From: Fen-1362 sp964597035
GTDB lineage: Bacteria > Planctomycetota > Phycisphaerae > Sedimentisphaerales > Anaerobacaceae
Assembly (NCBI GenBank): GCA_964597035.1
Contig: CAZQWM010000005.1
Location: forward strand, 1-64,000
Reading direction: 5' to 3'
Length of the DNA stretch: 64,000 bases
The translations under genes and the position numbers were made by a program. The notes beneath the pieces were generated by a model. That model was not told where the DNA came from. It made no database searches and saw nothing but the letters and a program-made list of their open reading frames with translations. Below, piece by piece: positions 42,441 through 51,655 of the stretch (its first letter is position 1; the number at the start of each line of letters is the position of its first letter).

Positions 42441-44234
42441 ATGCTGGATGTGTCCGTCATTATCGTGAATTGGAATACAAAGGATCTTCTTCGCAACTGT
42501 ATCAAGTCCATCTGCAGGGAAGCCGGTAATATTTCATACGAAGTGGTTGTAGTCGACAACGCATCTTCTGATGGCTCCGCCGAAATGGTGAAAGATGAGT
42601 TTCCGCAGGTCAGGCTCCTTGGCGAACAGTGTAATCGCGGCTATGCCGGCGCTATAAATGATGGGATTGCCGTAGCTGAAGGCAGGTATGTCCTTGTTCT
42701 CAATAGCGATACGCTTATTTGTGACTCGGCTATTGAAAAGACGGTTCGTTGTGCCGACAAACATCCGGAAGCTGCAGTGGTGGGCTGTCAGGTACGCGAG
42801 AGTAGCAATAATGTCCAGATGACCTGTTTTCGGTTCCCTTCTTTTCTTAATTTGTTCCTTGATACATTAGGGCTCAACAAGATTTTTCCCAGGAACGCCT
42901 TTTTTGGTCGCGAACAGATATTGTGGTGGCCACGTGACAGCGAACGGCAGGTGGATGTGGTGTCGGGGATGTATATGCTTGTCAGGCGAGAGGCAATTGA
43001 GCAAGTCGGACCGATGGATGAATCGTACTTTCTGTATTTCGAGGAGACGGACTGGTGCTATAGGTTTTCAAAGGCCGGGTGGACGATGCTGTTCTGGCCC
43101 GGTGCAAGGATAATCCACGTCGGCGGCGGCAGTCACAGTACCGACCAGAATGCTGTCGAGGCATACGCACAATTCCAAAAGAGCCGCCTGTTGTTTTTTA
43201 AAAAGCGCTACAATCGCTTCGTTTATTCGCTCGTGTGGCTGTTGGTGATAACTCACACGTTGCTGAGGTATCTTTATTGGACTATGCGGCGTTTTGTGAA
43301 GTCTGTTTCAGGCGGAATTGCATCATATGAATCCGTCGAGGTAAAGAAACGCCGTCTTGTGCTCTCTTATTTATTGTATTCTCGGCAGGGAGCCGGAGTG
43401 AAGGAAAAGACTCTGATGTCTGTTCGGTTAAGTGGTGTCGTCAAATTTTTCTTTGCAGCCGTCTATGCGGTCATCCTGCCGTTTGTCCGTAAAAGGCCTT
43501 ACCGGGTTGTGCTTTATTATCATTCCATAAGGCCGCGGCACGCCGAAAACTTCGCTAGGCAAATGGCCTGGTTGTCAAAGTCGCGTTGTAAGGTAGTCAG
43601 GGCCTCGCAGATACTTACTGCCGAGGCCGGTGGCTGTGACTGTGTGCTGGCTATAACATTCGACGATGCCTTTGTAAGTGTTCTTGAGAACGGCCTGCCT
43701 GTTCTCAGGCGACATGGCTTCAGTGCATCTGTTTTTACTCCCGCCGGCAATCTTGGAAGAGCACCGGTTTGGAGTATCAGCGAGGACAATGCGGACCGAT
43801 GCGAGACTGTTATGGGCGGCACGCAGCTACAAGAAATCGAGGGGCAGGGTTTTGAAGTCCTTTCGCATACACTTTCACATTTGCCTCTGACGGAGCTTAA
43901 TGATAAGCAGCTCTCAAACGAGCTTTTAAAATCAAGACTGATACTGAAAGAGATATTGGGACACGAAATTACGGGCGTGAGCTATCCGCACGGTTCATTC
44001 GATGAGCGGGTTCGCAGGGCTGCGGAGCGTGCCGGCTACGAAATCGGATTTACCATTGAGCCGTCGATAGTTAACGGTACAACCGACGGATTGAAAGTAG
44101 GGCGGTTCGAAGTCTCGGCGGGCGAGCCGTTAACGGTCTTCAAGCTGAAAGTTGCTGGTGCATACCAGGTTTTAAAACACTTAAGCGCCGTTAAACGACT
44201 TCTTGCCGGACGCAATACGGCTGTGCAGAGCTAA
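42441..44234 (+). CDS. Bifunctional GT2 glycosyltransferase-polysaccharide deacetylase fusion
   Basis: The product is 597 aa. ATG 42441 is preferred over TTG 42438. N-terminal GT2 ~1-260: 'SVIIVNWNTKDLLRNCI', 'VVVVDNASSDGSAEMV', 'VLVLNSDTLI' (DXD-like), 'FEETDWCYR', rhamnosyl-transferase type. A membrane segment lies at ~255-290. The C-terminal NodB domain ~355-585 has 'AITFDDAFVSV', 'EVLSHTLSHLPL' (HxxxH-like), 'SYPHGSFDERVRRAA'. The joined activities suggest that a sugar is added and deacetylated at one place. It is cotranscribed directly after the separate deacetylase. Confidence 0.88.
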   Translation: MLDVSVIIVNWNTKDLLRNCIKSICREAGNISYEVVVVDNASSDGSAEMVKDEFPQVRLLGEQCNRGYAGAINDGIAVAEGRYVLVLNSDTLICDSAIEKTVRCADKHPEAAVVGCQVRESSNNVQMTCFRFPSFLNLFLDTLGLNKIFPRNAFFGREQILWWPRDSERQVDVVSGMYMLVRREAIEQVGPMDESYFLYFEETDWCYRFSKAGWTMLFWPGARIIHVGGGSHSTDQNAVEAYAQFQKSRLLFFKKRYNRFVYSLVWLLVITHTLLRYLYWTMRRFVKSVSGGIASYESVEVKKRRLVLSYLLYSRQGAGVKEKTLMSVRLSGVVKFFFAAVYAVILPFVRKRPYRVVLYYHSIRPRHAENFARQMAWLSKSRCKVVRASQILTAEAGGCDCVLAITFDDAFVSVLENGLPVLRRHGFSASVFTPAGNLGRAPVWSISEDNADRCETVMGGTQLQEIEGQGFEVLSHTLSHLPLTELNDKQLSNELLKSRLILKEILGHEITGVSYPHGSFDERVRRAAERAGYEIGFTIEPSIVNGTTDGLKVGRFEVSAGEPLTVFKLKVAGAYQVLKHLSAVKRLLAGRNTAVQS

Positions 44235-44237
44235 AGG

Positions 44238-45269
44238 ATGAGTTTCAAAGTTATTATTGATGAATTTGACAGGAGTGAATGGGAACGCCGTGCCGGCGAG
44301 TTCGATGACTACAGCATATATCAGACCTGGCCCTATCAACAGGTGCGTGCTGATATGGCGGGACAATCTCTCAGTCGCGCTGTAGTGATTGATGAGAAGG
44401 GGGCTGCCCGGGCGATGTGCCAGGTAAGGATGAAGCATGTCCCCGCAGTTGGTCTGAGAATCGGCTATATTCAGTGGGGTCCTTTGGTTCGCGGGATGGA
44501 TGGAGAATTAAGGTGCTGCCCGGAGGTATTGACTATTCTTCGTCAGGCCTATGTCGGTCCAATAGTCAACGTCCTGCGTATTGTACCCAATGCCGAGGCC
44601 GACGGTATCGGGGCAGAGTTCGAGAGGATGTTGGACTCGGCTGGTTTCGAACGGCTGGACCGTGTGAAACCCTATTACACAATGATGGTAAAAGTGGATG
44701 GCTCCGAAGAGGCCATTCGCAGCCGGTTGCACCGCAGTTGGAGACGGGGCCTGTACAAGGCCGAGCGGAACGGGCTTGAAATAAAAGAAGGTGCGAACGG
44801 CAGTTACTTTGAAATACTACGGCAGATGTACATTGAGGCGCAGAAGCGAAAGGATTTCAAGGGGCTTGATCCGCGAGAGTTTGTGCAAACCCAGATGCTG
44901 CTTGCGCCCAGTGAGAAGATGAATGTTGTTGTGGCGTATTGTGATGGCGAACCGGTGGCGAGTCACGCGACCAGTCACCTGGGCACAACCGCAGTTGGGA
45001 CGCTTGCCGCCACTAACGCCAAAGGGCTGGAATGCTCTGCAACGTATCTGGTTTGGTGGAAGACCTTCCTCGCCGCCGGACGTGCGGGCATGAAAAGATA
45101 TGACCTGGGAGGTATTGACCCGAAGAAAAACCCGAGGGTGTATCAGTTCAAGCAACGGATGGGAGCACAGGAAGTGCATTATATTGGGGAGTATGAATTT
45201 TGTGCGAGTAGGGCAGTGAAGGCGGTTGCGCATGTTTTGGAAAAGGCGTATCGCCTTGTTAGACGTTAA
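44238..45269 (+). CDS. FemAB/FemX-type GNAT acyltransferase 2
   Basis: The product is 343 aa, starting 3 bp after the previous stop. 'YSIYQTWPYQQVRADMAGQ', 'GLRIGYIQWGPL', 'HRSWRRGLYKAERNGLEI', then 'VVVAYCDGEPVASHATSHLGTTAVGTLAATNAKGLECSATYLVWWKT', 'RYDLGGIDPKKNPRVYQFKQRMGA' make a complete FemX/FemAB pattern. Family members add an amino acid from a tRNA, or acyl groups, to an amino group. FemAB-like genes recur in exosortase/PEP-CTERM loci, as here. Confidence 0.88.
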   Translation: MSFKVIIDEFDRSEWERRAGEFDDYSIYQTWPYQQVRADMAGQSLSRAVVIDEKGAARAMCQVRMKHVPAVGLRIGYIQWGPLVRGMDGELRCCPEVLTILRQAYVGPIVNVLRIVPNAEADGIGAEFERMLDSAGFERLDRVKPYYTMMVKVDGSEEAIRSRLHRSWRRGLYKAERNGLEIKEGANGSYFEILRQMYIEAQKRKDFKGLDPREFVQTQMLLAPSEKMNVVVAYCDGEPVASHATSHLGTTAVGTLAATNAKGLECSATYLVWWKTFLAAGRAGMKRYDLGGIDPKKNPRVYQFKQRMGAQEVHYIGEYEFCASRAVKAVAHVLEKAYRLVRR

Positions 45270-45295
45270 AGAGCAGTTACGGTTGAGGCGTTGAC

Positions 45296-46543
45296 TTGAA
45301 AGTAGAAAAGAATGCCGCTGTAGATTTCGTTGCGGGTACGGTTGAGACCTCGGTCTTTGATAGTTTCGAGGACCTATCTTTTCTTCAGGTCGAATGGGAT
45401 GAGTTTGTTCAGCAGGTTGGCGGCGAGATTTTTCTGTCGTTTGACTGGTGCCGACTCTGGTGGAAATACTACGGTGGCCGACGGCAGCTCAAGGTCTTTG
45501 TATTTCGCCGTCAGGGACGTATCGTTGGCTTAGTACCATTATTTTTCGAGAAACTGTGGCTTGGTCCGGTTTTCGTTCGGGCTGTTAAGCTTGTCGGTTC
45601 TGATTTCACTATTCCTCACTTTAGTATTCCTGTCGACCCTGCATATATGGAGCCGGTGCTGCGGGCTTTCTTTGCTGCTGTCGCCGACTACAAGCTGGAC
45701 ATAATACACATCGGCCCGATTGCCGGCATTTACAGCCAGTATGACCGCCTGCTCGATACCTGCCGCAGTCTGGTCGGTGGTTCTTATTCCCTCGTTGCTC
45801 GGGATATTGATGTGCAGACATATTTCAATGTGCCTGAGACATGGGAGGACTACCTTGCCGCTTTAGGTGCCAAAGAGAGAAGCAAGATGAAGAGGCATTA
45901 TCGCCTTGCGCTCAAGGCAGGAGCTAATCCGGATACCACTGTATTGGCTGATTGCGCGACGGAGGAAAATTTTGACGCTGTCTTTACTGATTTTGTTAAG
46001 ATGCACCAGCGGCACTGGTGCCGGTTTGGTCAGCTCGGCCACTTCGCCGACTGGCCTGAAGCCGAGCAGTTTCATCGTGAAGTGGCTGCCGCTCAGCTCA
46101 AGCTCAACCGTTTGTGCCTGTTTGCGGTAATGCTGGATGATACCTGTCTGGGCTATAAATACGGATACATATTTGGTAACAGGTATTTTGATTTTCTCGA
46201 TGTGCGCTGCGACAGTACACGGATGGCGAATATCGGGCTTGGGTGGATTATGTATGGTGAAATGATAAAGAAGGCAATTAAAAACAAGGCCACCCATATT
46301 GACAGCATGCGTGGCTATTATAAGCATAAGCTCGAAATGGGCGGCCAGCTTCGGCACACCATGAGTGTGTACATTATTCGCAGGGGGTGGAGCAGGTTAA
46401 CTCGAGCGTGGCTGTTTCGCTTCGCCGCCTGGCTGTTGAATCTTTTTTATTACCGCATCTGGTACAACAAAGTGGCCTCGCGTCTGCGGCTTAAACGAAA
46501 AGGTCTGTGGACGAGCTGGATACGATGTAATTGTTTTTCCTGA
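45296..46543 (+). CDS. BioF2/CelD-type GNAT acyltransferase 3
   Basis: The product is 415 aa with a TTG start. 'WDEFVQQVGGEIFLSFDWCRLWWKYYGG' and 'FVFRRQGRIVGLVPLFFEK' is the characteristic CelD N-terminus ('f.s..w..lWw..fg…v....dg.lvgi.Pl'). The C-terminal lobe has 'KERSKMKRHYRLALKAG', 'LCLFAVMLDDTCLGYKYGYIFGNRYFDFLDVRCD', 'GLGWIMYGEMIKKAI' and a hydrophobic, basic tail. It is likely to acylate the nascent glycan, with specificity different from acyltransferases 1 and 2. Confidence 0.85.
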   Translation: MKVEKNAAVDFVAGTVETSVFDSFEDLSFLQVEWDEFVQQVGGEIFLSFDWCRLWWKYYGGRRQLKVFVFRRQGRIVGLVPLFFEKLWLGPVFVRAVKLVGSDFTIPHFSIPVDPAYMEPVLRAFFAAVADYKLDIIHIGPIAGIYSQYDRLLDTCRSLVGGSYSLVARDIDVQTYFNVPETWEDYLAALGAKERSKMKRHYRLALKAGANPDTTVLADCATEENFDAVFTDFVKMHQRHWCRFGQLGHFADWPEAEQFHREVAAAQLKLNRLCLFAVMLDDTCLGYKYGYIFGNRYFDFLDVRCDSTRMANIGLGWIMYGEMIKKAIKNKATHIDSMRGYYKHKLEMGGQLRHTMSVYIIRRGWSRLTRAWLFRFAAWLLNLFYYRIWYNKVASRLRLKRKGLWTSWIRCNCFS

Positions 46544-46638
46544 ATTGGTTACCGGGGTTTGGGATTTGCGCAAGTATTCGCCGGCAACCAGCCGTTTACT
46601 TCAGTCTGTAACTACTATTTAAGGTTGGATGTGCTTTT

Positions 46639-47412
46639 ATGAAGTATCAAAGTTTCTCAGACCGTCTTTCGCGATGGTTTCACCACCGTCTTTTATACCG
46701 CCTGTGGTATTCTGTAAAGTCCGTTGTTTATCTGTGCCCGTGCATTCAGAGGTTTTTGAAGGCGGTGCTTGGTGACAGGTCGTCGTACCGCAGCCGGGCT
46801 TTCTGGGATAACGAGCTGGCTGGTTCAAAGTCCTTCTATCTTGATGGCACGCCATATGTAGCCGTACGGGCTTCGGTTGTTGGCTCGCTTATCAGGCATG
46901 GTGCGCCGGATGCCCGATCCTTGCTGGATGTCGGCTGTGGCGGGGGAGGTTTGTTGCGTGTCTTCTCAAACGACGGCCTGGAGCAATATGTGGGTGTCGA
47001 TATCAGCGAGTATGCGGTCAAGAAAGCCCAGGAAACTCTGCGCAAGGATGTTGGGCTGCCCAGTACGCGGTTCTATGCATCCGACCTTTGTGCCTTTTCG
47101 CCCGATGATGGCCAGCATTTCGATGTGATTGTTTTTAATGAGGTTCTGTATTATCTCGATGTTGATGAGGCCGTGGGGCAGGTCGAGCGCTATTCGAAAT
47201 GGCTTCAGCCGAACGGTATCCTGTGCATTTCCATGAAAGACGACCCGAAGTGTCACGCTATCTATCGCGGGATTAGCCGAGGATTCGAGCACGTAAACAG
47301 TATACTCTTCCAGACCAGCCGGCCTCATCACGGCATAAAGTACCGAATCGTCGTAGACGAGGAAATTCCTGTCTTTTCGATAGGTCTTTTTAGTCCTCGT
47401 GGCAAATCTTGA
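46639..47412 (+). CDS. Class I SAM-dependent methyltransferase
   Basis: The product is 257 aa. 'SLLDVGCGGGGLLRVF' (motif I), 'YVGVDISEYAVKKAQETL' (II), 'FYASDLCAF' (III) and 'FDVIVFNEVLYYLDVDEAVGQVERYSKWLQPNGILCISM' (IV-V) are standard. The N-terminal ~60 residues are basic and helical. It may methylate a sugar of the polymer. Its start lies 95 bp after the CelD-type gene. Confidence 0.85.
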   Translation: MKYQSFSDRLSRWFHHRLLYRLWYSVKSVVYLCPCIQRFLKAVLGDRSSYRSRAFWDNELAGSKSFYLDGTPYVAVRASVVGSLIRHGAPDARSLLDVGCGGGGLLRVFSNDGLEQYVGVDISEYAVKKAQETLRKDVGLPSTRFYASDLCAFSPDDGQHFDVIVFNEVLYYLDVDEAVGQVERYSKWLQPNGILCISMKDDPKCHAIYRGISRGFEHVNSILFQTSRPHHGIKYRIVVDEEIPVFSIGLFSPRGKS

Positions 47413-47460
47413 TTATAGCATCCTTAGTCAATCGCTACATCAGAAGTAAAGGAGTTTAGT

Positions 47461-49122
47461 ATGGAAGACAATACCGATATTGCTAAGAGCAAAGTGGTCG
47501 TTATAGGCTTGGATGGCGGCAGTTTTCAAGTCTTGCGTCCGCTCATCCAGGCAGGGTTTATGCCTACGCTGGGGCGTTTCTTGCGCGAAGGTGCATCGGG
47601 GACGCTGTTCTCGACCCGCCCGCCGGTAACTTGTCCCGCTTGGCCGACAATGTACACGGGTGTAAATCCCGGCAAACACGGTGTGTTCAGCTTCACCTGT
47701 CGCACCGAGAGTCGCAACAGTCCTCACACGGCCTCTCTGCTGGATGTGCGTGCACCGGCTTTATGGGAGCTTCTTGGTGATGCTGGTTATCGTGTAGGCG
47801 TTATGAATGTCCCCATCACATTCCCGGCTCAACCGGTCAATGGTTTTATGGTCTCCGGTTTTCCCGCGTCCGATGATATAGCTGATGTTGTCTGGCCACG
47901 AGAGGAATCTTCCCGGTTGCTGTCTGAACTTCCTGATTTCGTGGTTAATTGGCCCGGGCTTGCTGAACGCAGTCTCGAAAAGAAGGGAAGACTCGGAGTG
48001 ATTGAGACCGCCAATTCTTTGTTGCAGGCGAGGATTCGCTCGTTCGAATACTTCCTCGACAGGCATGATATCGATTTTTGCTTCCTGGTGTTTGAATACA
48101 CCGATAAGGTTCAGCACTGGTTCTTCCCGCTGCTGGGGGCCGCAGACGGCTCGCTTGATAAGGAATCTTTGGATGCTCAGAATTTATTGAGGCTGGGCTA
48201 CGCCGAAGTTGACGCTGCGATAGCTCGATTGGTTCAGCGTTTCGGCGAGAATACTAACTATATTGTCGTAAGCGACCACGGCTTCGGTTCTATTGAAAGG
48301 ATTGTCTATATCAACCATCTCTTGGAGAAACATGGTCTGTTTACCTCCCGGTCTGCCAAGGCGGTCGCTGCACGGCTGGCCGGCAGGGCGCGACTGCCGT
48401 TGCGCATCCGCCAGATGCTCGGCCTGGCTCAGGATGAGCCTTGGCACCGGCTTAATACATGGGAATCGCCGCTGACCAATTTTGGCAAAACCCAGGCCTT
48501 TGGGGGACATCAATACGAGCAGGCTGTCTATGTGAACGCTGAAGGTGTTTGTCCGCATGGGATTGTCGGTCAGGGCCAACAGTATAACCAGGTGCGGCAG
48601 AAGGTTGTTGAAGTACTTCGGCAGGCCAGAGATTCCAAGAAGGATAAAAACATCTTCGAGGGTGCGTGGATAGGTAAAGATGTGTACAAAGGCAAATACC
48701 TTGATTATTCTCCGGACGTCATCTTTGAACTCGCGGCTGGTTATATGGTCTCATCGGGTATAGGTCTGTCGTGTGTGCTTGAAAATGGTTTCCTGCGGGA
48801 TGCCCGTCCTTCGGATGCAATGGGTTACCACCGCCCGGACGGTATCTTTATGGGGTGGGGACCTGCCTTTGGTGCCGTGCAGAATGTCCAGACCTCGCTG
48901 CTGGATATCGTGCCCACTGTGCTGGCGTTGATGGACCTGCCTATGACGCAGGATATGGATGGCCGAGTAATTGAGGAGGCGATAAAGCCGGGTTCGATTT
49001 CGCCGGCCAAGATGAGTAATAAAAAATCCGCTCACAAGAACAAACGCGACTCCGGTAGGGTGTATTCAGTTGAAGATGAGAAGCAGATTGCGCGTCGACT
49101 GGCGGATTTAGGATACCTCTAA
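47461..49122 (+). CDS. Alkaline-phosphatase superfamily phosphodiesterase
   Basis: The product is 553 aa. 'VVVIGLDGGSFQVLRPLIQAGFMPTLGRFL' opens with the metal Asp, and 'STRPPVTCPAWPTMYTG' carries the Thr nucleophile, as in type I phosphodiesterase/nucleotide pyrophosphatases. Later metal ligands are in 'YTDKVQHWF' and 'IVVSDHGFGS', and 'MGYHRPDGIFMGWGPAF' with the last His. The C-terminus is basic. Members hydrolyse phosphodiesters or transfer phospho-groups such as phosphoglycerol. The role here in polymer decoration or lipid carrier turnover is inference. AAGGAG lies 4-9 nt before the ATG. Confidence 0.88.
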   Translation: MEDNTDIAKSKVVVIGLDGGSFQVLRPLIQAGFMPTLGRFLREGASGTLFSTRPPVTCPAWPTMYTGVNPGKHGVFSFTCRTESRNSPHTASLLDVRAPALWELLGDAGYRVGVMNVPITFPAQPVNGFMVSGFPASDDIADVVWPREESSRLLSELPDFVVNWPGLAERSLEKKGRLGVIETANSLLQARIRSFEYFLDRHDIDFCFLVFEYTDKVQHWFFPLLGAADGSLDKESLDAQNLLRLGYAEVDAAIARLVQRFGENTNYIVVSDHGFGSIERIVYINHLLEKHGLFTSRSAKAVAARLAGRARLPLRIRQMLGLAQDEPWHRLNTWESPLTNFGKTQAFGGHQYEQAVYVNAEGVCPHGIVGQGQQYNQVRQKVVEVLRQARDSKKDKNIFEGAWIGKDVYKGKYLDYSPDVIFELAAGYMVSSGIGLSCVLENGFLRDARPSDAMGYHRPDGIFMGWGPAFGAVQNVQTSLLDIVPTVLALMDLPMTQDMDGRVIEEAIKPGSISPAKMSNKKSAHKNKRDSGRVYSVEDEKQIARRLADLGYL

Positions 49123-49139
49123 ATTAGGTTGATGTTTAC

Positions 49140-50360
49140 TTGAGGAGTGGTCTCACGGTTACAGGATTACAGTCTCGTCGTTCGCATTATCGATGCGGGC
49201 TGTTGTGTTGTTCGCCCCGGCTTTTGATGAGTAAGGGTGTAGCACTGGAGCGTGTGCTGTCGTTTGACATGGACCGGGCTTGTATGACGTATTTGGGCCG
49301 CAATGCGATTTGGCAGGCCGTGCACGTCCTCGGGCTTGGTCCGGGTGACGAGATTTTGGTGCCCGCCTATAACTGTGGTTCTGAAATTGACCCCCTCATT
49401 CACCGGGGGCTGACGTTAGTCCCTTACAAGGTGAGGAGGACCACTGGTATCGACGCAGAAGACATAAACGCGAAACTCAAACCTCAAACGCGGGCGGTTT
49501 ATGTCACTCATTATTTTGGATTTCCTCAGAATCTTGGCGAGCTGGCCGGCCTTTGTCGGGACAAAGGATTATTCTTGATTGAGGATTGTGCTCTGGCCTT
49601 GTTCAGCCGGAATGGTGTTGGGGCGATTGGGCACAAGGGGGATGTCGCTGTGTTCAGTTTTCGCAAGACTCTGCCATTGCCGGATGGCGGTATGCTGCTG
49701 CTTAATAATCCTGATTTGCCGATTCCGGAACGCCTGAAGAGGCCGCCATTGATGCTTGTATTGGCAAGACTGGTCCCGTCGCTCGGGCGGTATGCCATGC
49801 GGTGGTCGGGACTCGATTTTAAAGCCGTCGAAAAGTCCTATTGCTTCGTCAAGTCGGGTATTGGTCGTCTGTCCGGCTCGCGTGTGTTTTCATGTGGCCG
49901 TATCGCAGTCGATGGTACCGACCAGCCGGGCCTGAGCAATGAGGATTGTTACAACCCGAGGATTTCGTCCTGGGCTGCTTCCAGTGTGTCGAAACGGATT
50001 ATTGCAAATGTGAAGCCCGAGGACGTTATTGCCAAAAGGCGGGCGAATTTTGAATTCCTGCTCCAGGCAATCAGTCAAGTTGCCGGCGTCCAGCCGCTCT
50101 TTGAACAATTGCCGCGGGGTGTTTGTCCCATTGTCTTTCCCGTATTGACAGACAGGCGTTCCGAGCTGTGTTCTCGACTGGCCGACCGGCGAGTCGACTC
50201 CATCGAGTGGTGGGCCGGATTTCATCCATTCATCCGATGGGATGAGTTTCCCGATGCAGTTTACCTGAAGGGGCATGTTCTGGCGCTGCCGGTGCATCAG
50301 GACCTTGGGTTGGAGGATATGGCTTACATAGCGGATTGCCTGCGCCAATGCACTCAATGA
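49140..50360 (+). CDS. DegT/DnrJ/EryC1-like PLP aminotransferase
   Basis: The product is 406 aa as drawn from TTG 49140; the conserved part begins near 'SFDMDRACMTYLGRNAIWQAVHVLGLGPGDEILVPAYNC', so ATG 49227 is an alternative. 'QTRAVYVTHYFGFPQNL', 'LFLIEDCALAL' and 'VAVFSFRKTLPLPDGG' place the PLP Lys in SFRK. The C-terminal part 'CPIVFPVLTDRRSEL' and 'YLKGHVLALPVHQDLGLEDMAYI' is family-typical. It probably makes an amino sugar, or has a related exosortase-locus role, using glutamate as donor. Confidence 0.85.
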   Translation: MRSGLTVTGLQSRRSHYRCGLLCCSPRLLMSKGVALERVLSFDMDRACMTYLGRNAIWQAVHVLGLGPGDEILVPAYNCGSEIDPLIHRGLTLVPYKVRRTTGIDAEDINAKLKPQTRAVYVTHYFGFPQNLGELAGLCRDKGLFLIEDCALALFSRNGVGAIGHKGDVAVFSFRKTLPLPDGGMLLLNNPDLPIPERLKRPPLMLVLARLVPSLGRYAMRWSGLDFKAVEKSYCFVKSGIGRLSGSRVFSCGRIAVDGTDQPGLSNEDCYNPRISSWAASSVSKRIIANVKPEDVIAKRRANFEFLLQAISQVAGVQPLFEQLPRGVCPIVFPVLTDRRSELCSRLADRRVDSIEWWAGFHPFIRWDEFPDAVYLKGHVLALPVHQDLGLEDMAYIADCLRQCTQ

Positions 50361-50407
50361 TAATAACCGATTTGTCGGATGTGTCTTTTTGATTTGAGAG
50401 TTATCGA

Positions 50408-51640
50408 ATGACGATTGATAAGCGAATAGTCTCCAGTGAACACGGCCGAAAGCCGGGTAGCTTTGACGGTGTTTTGTGCTTCGGTGGTGTTGATTGGTGG
50501 TATCATAATCGTGCTCATTCCGATGTGCAGATAATGCTGAAGCTCTCGGAAAAGCTGCCTGTACTGTTTGTGAATTCAATCGGCATGCGAACGCCGCTGC
50601 CCGGCAGATGCACACAGCCGGGAAAGAGGATTCTTCGCAAATGTTCCAGCATTCTTAAGGGCCTTCGAAAAGTAGGCCCGGCGATGTGGGTCTATTCACC
50701 GCTTATGTTGCCGCCGGGCAGCTCGGCTCTGGTGCGCAGAATTAATGCCCGGTTGATAGCGATGCAGGCTCGCAGAGCGCTGAAACGTATTGGCATTAAC
50801 CACTGGTTCACGTGGGTTACAGTGCCGACGGCTGTGGATGTGCTGGATTATCTGCCGGATAACCCGATGGTTTTCAATCGCTCGGACAAACATTGCAAAT
50901 TCCCGGAAGCCAGGGAAGATTTCGTAAGGTCATGTGAAGAGAGATTATTGAAGGCCGGTGATGTTGTGTTGTACGTCAACTGCAAGCTTATGGCCGAAGA
51001 TGTCGGCTCCGAGAGCAACAAGTATTACATTGGCCATGGCGTTGATTATGACCGCTTCGCTAGTGCTTCAGTTGACGAGACGGGCATACATCCGGAGCTT
51101 GCCGGTTTAAAGCGGCCGATAGTGGGTTTCTTCGGTGCCATCGACGACTATACCGTTGACCTGGAGTTGTTGAAATTCGCCGCCCAGTCGCTGCCGGAAA
51201 TGTCCTTTGTACTGATAGGACTGAGCACCGTTGATATATCGGATATAACGTCACTGCCGAACGTTCGTTATCTGGGCTTCAGGCCTTATCCGGAGATTCC
51301 GAAGTTGGGGGTCTGTTTCGATGTCGGTATCATGCCCTGGCTACAAAATGAATGGATAGAATACTGTAACCCGGTGAAGCTGAAAGAGTATTTGGCTTTG
51401 GGGATTCCTGTGGTGACGACACCTATCCCCCAGATCGACGAGTATGGGCAACTGCTCAGCGTTGCCAAGACACCTGATGCATTTGTTCAGTCCATTCGCA
51501 ACGCTGTAAAAGAAGATAATCAAGATTTAAGAAGGATTCGCAGACAGGCCGTCGAGAACGATTCGTGGCGGCACAAAGCAGATGAGGTTCTGCAGCTGGT
51601 TGATAAGCTTGCCCACGCCAGCGCTTTGTCAAATCTGTAA
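50408..51640 (+). CDS. Glycosyltransferase (GT4/GT1-like, GT-B fold)
   Basis: The product is 410 aa. The N-terminal lobe begins 'GVLCFGGVDWWYHNRAHSDVQIML'. The donor-binding lobe contains 'RPIVGFFGAIDDYTVDLELL', 'SFVLIGLS', 'VRYLGFRPYPEIPKL', and the signature 'IMPWLQNEWIEYCNPVKLKEYLALGIPVVTTPIPQI' with the conserved KxxEYLA. It transfers a sugar to the growing lipid-linked unit in the cytoplasm. It lies between the aminotransferase and the asparagine synthase gene. Confidence 0.88.
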   Translation: MTIDKRIVSSEHGRKPGSFDGVLCFGGVDWWYHNRAHSDVQIMLKLSEKLPVLFVNSIGMRTPLPGRCTQPGKRILRKCSSILKGLRKVGPAMWVYSPLMLPPGSSALVRRINARLIAMQARRALKRIGINHWFTWVTVPTAVDVLDYLPDNPMVFNRSDKHCKFPEAREDFVRSCEERLLKAGDVVLYVNCKLMAEDVGSESNKYYIGHGVDYDRFASASVDETGIHPELAGLKRPIVGFFGAIDDYTVDLELLKFAAQSLPEMSFVLIGLSTVDISDITSLPNVRYLGFRPYPEIPKLGVCFDVGIMPWLQNEWIEYCNPVKLKEYLALGIPVVTTPIPQIDEYGQLLSVAKTPDAFVQSIRNAVKEDNQDLRRIRRQAVENDSWRHKADEVLQLVDKLAHASALSNL

Positions 51641-51655
51641 GAACTAAAACCAGAT

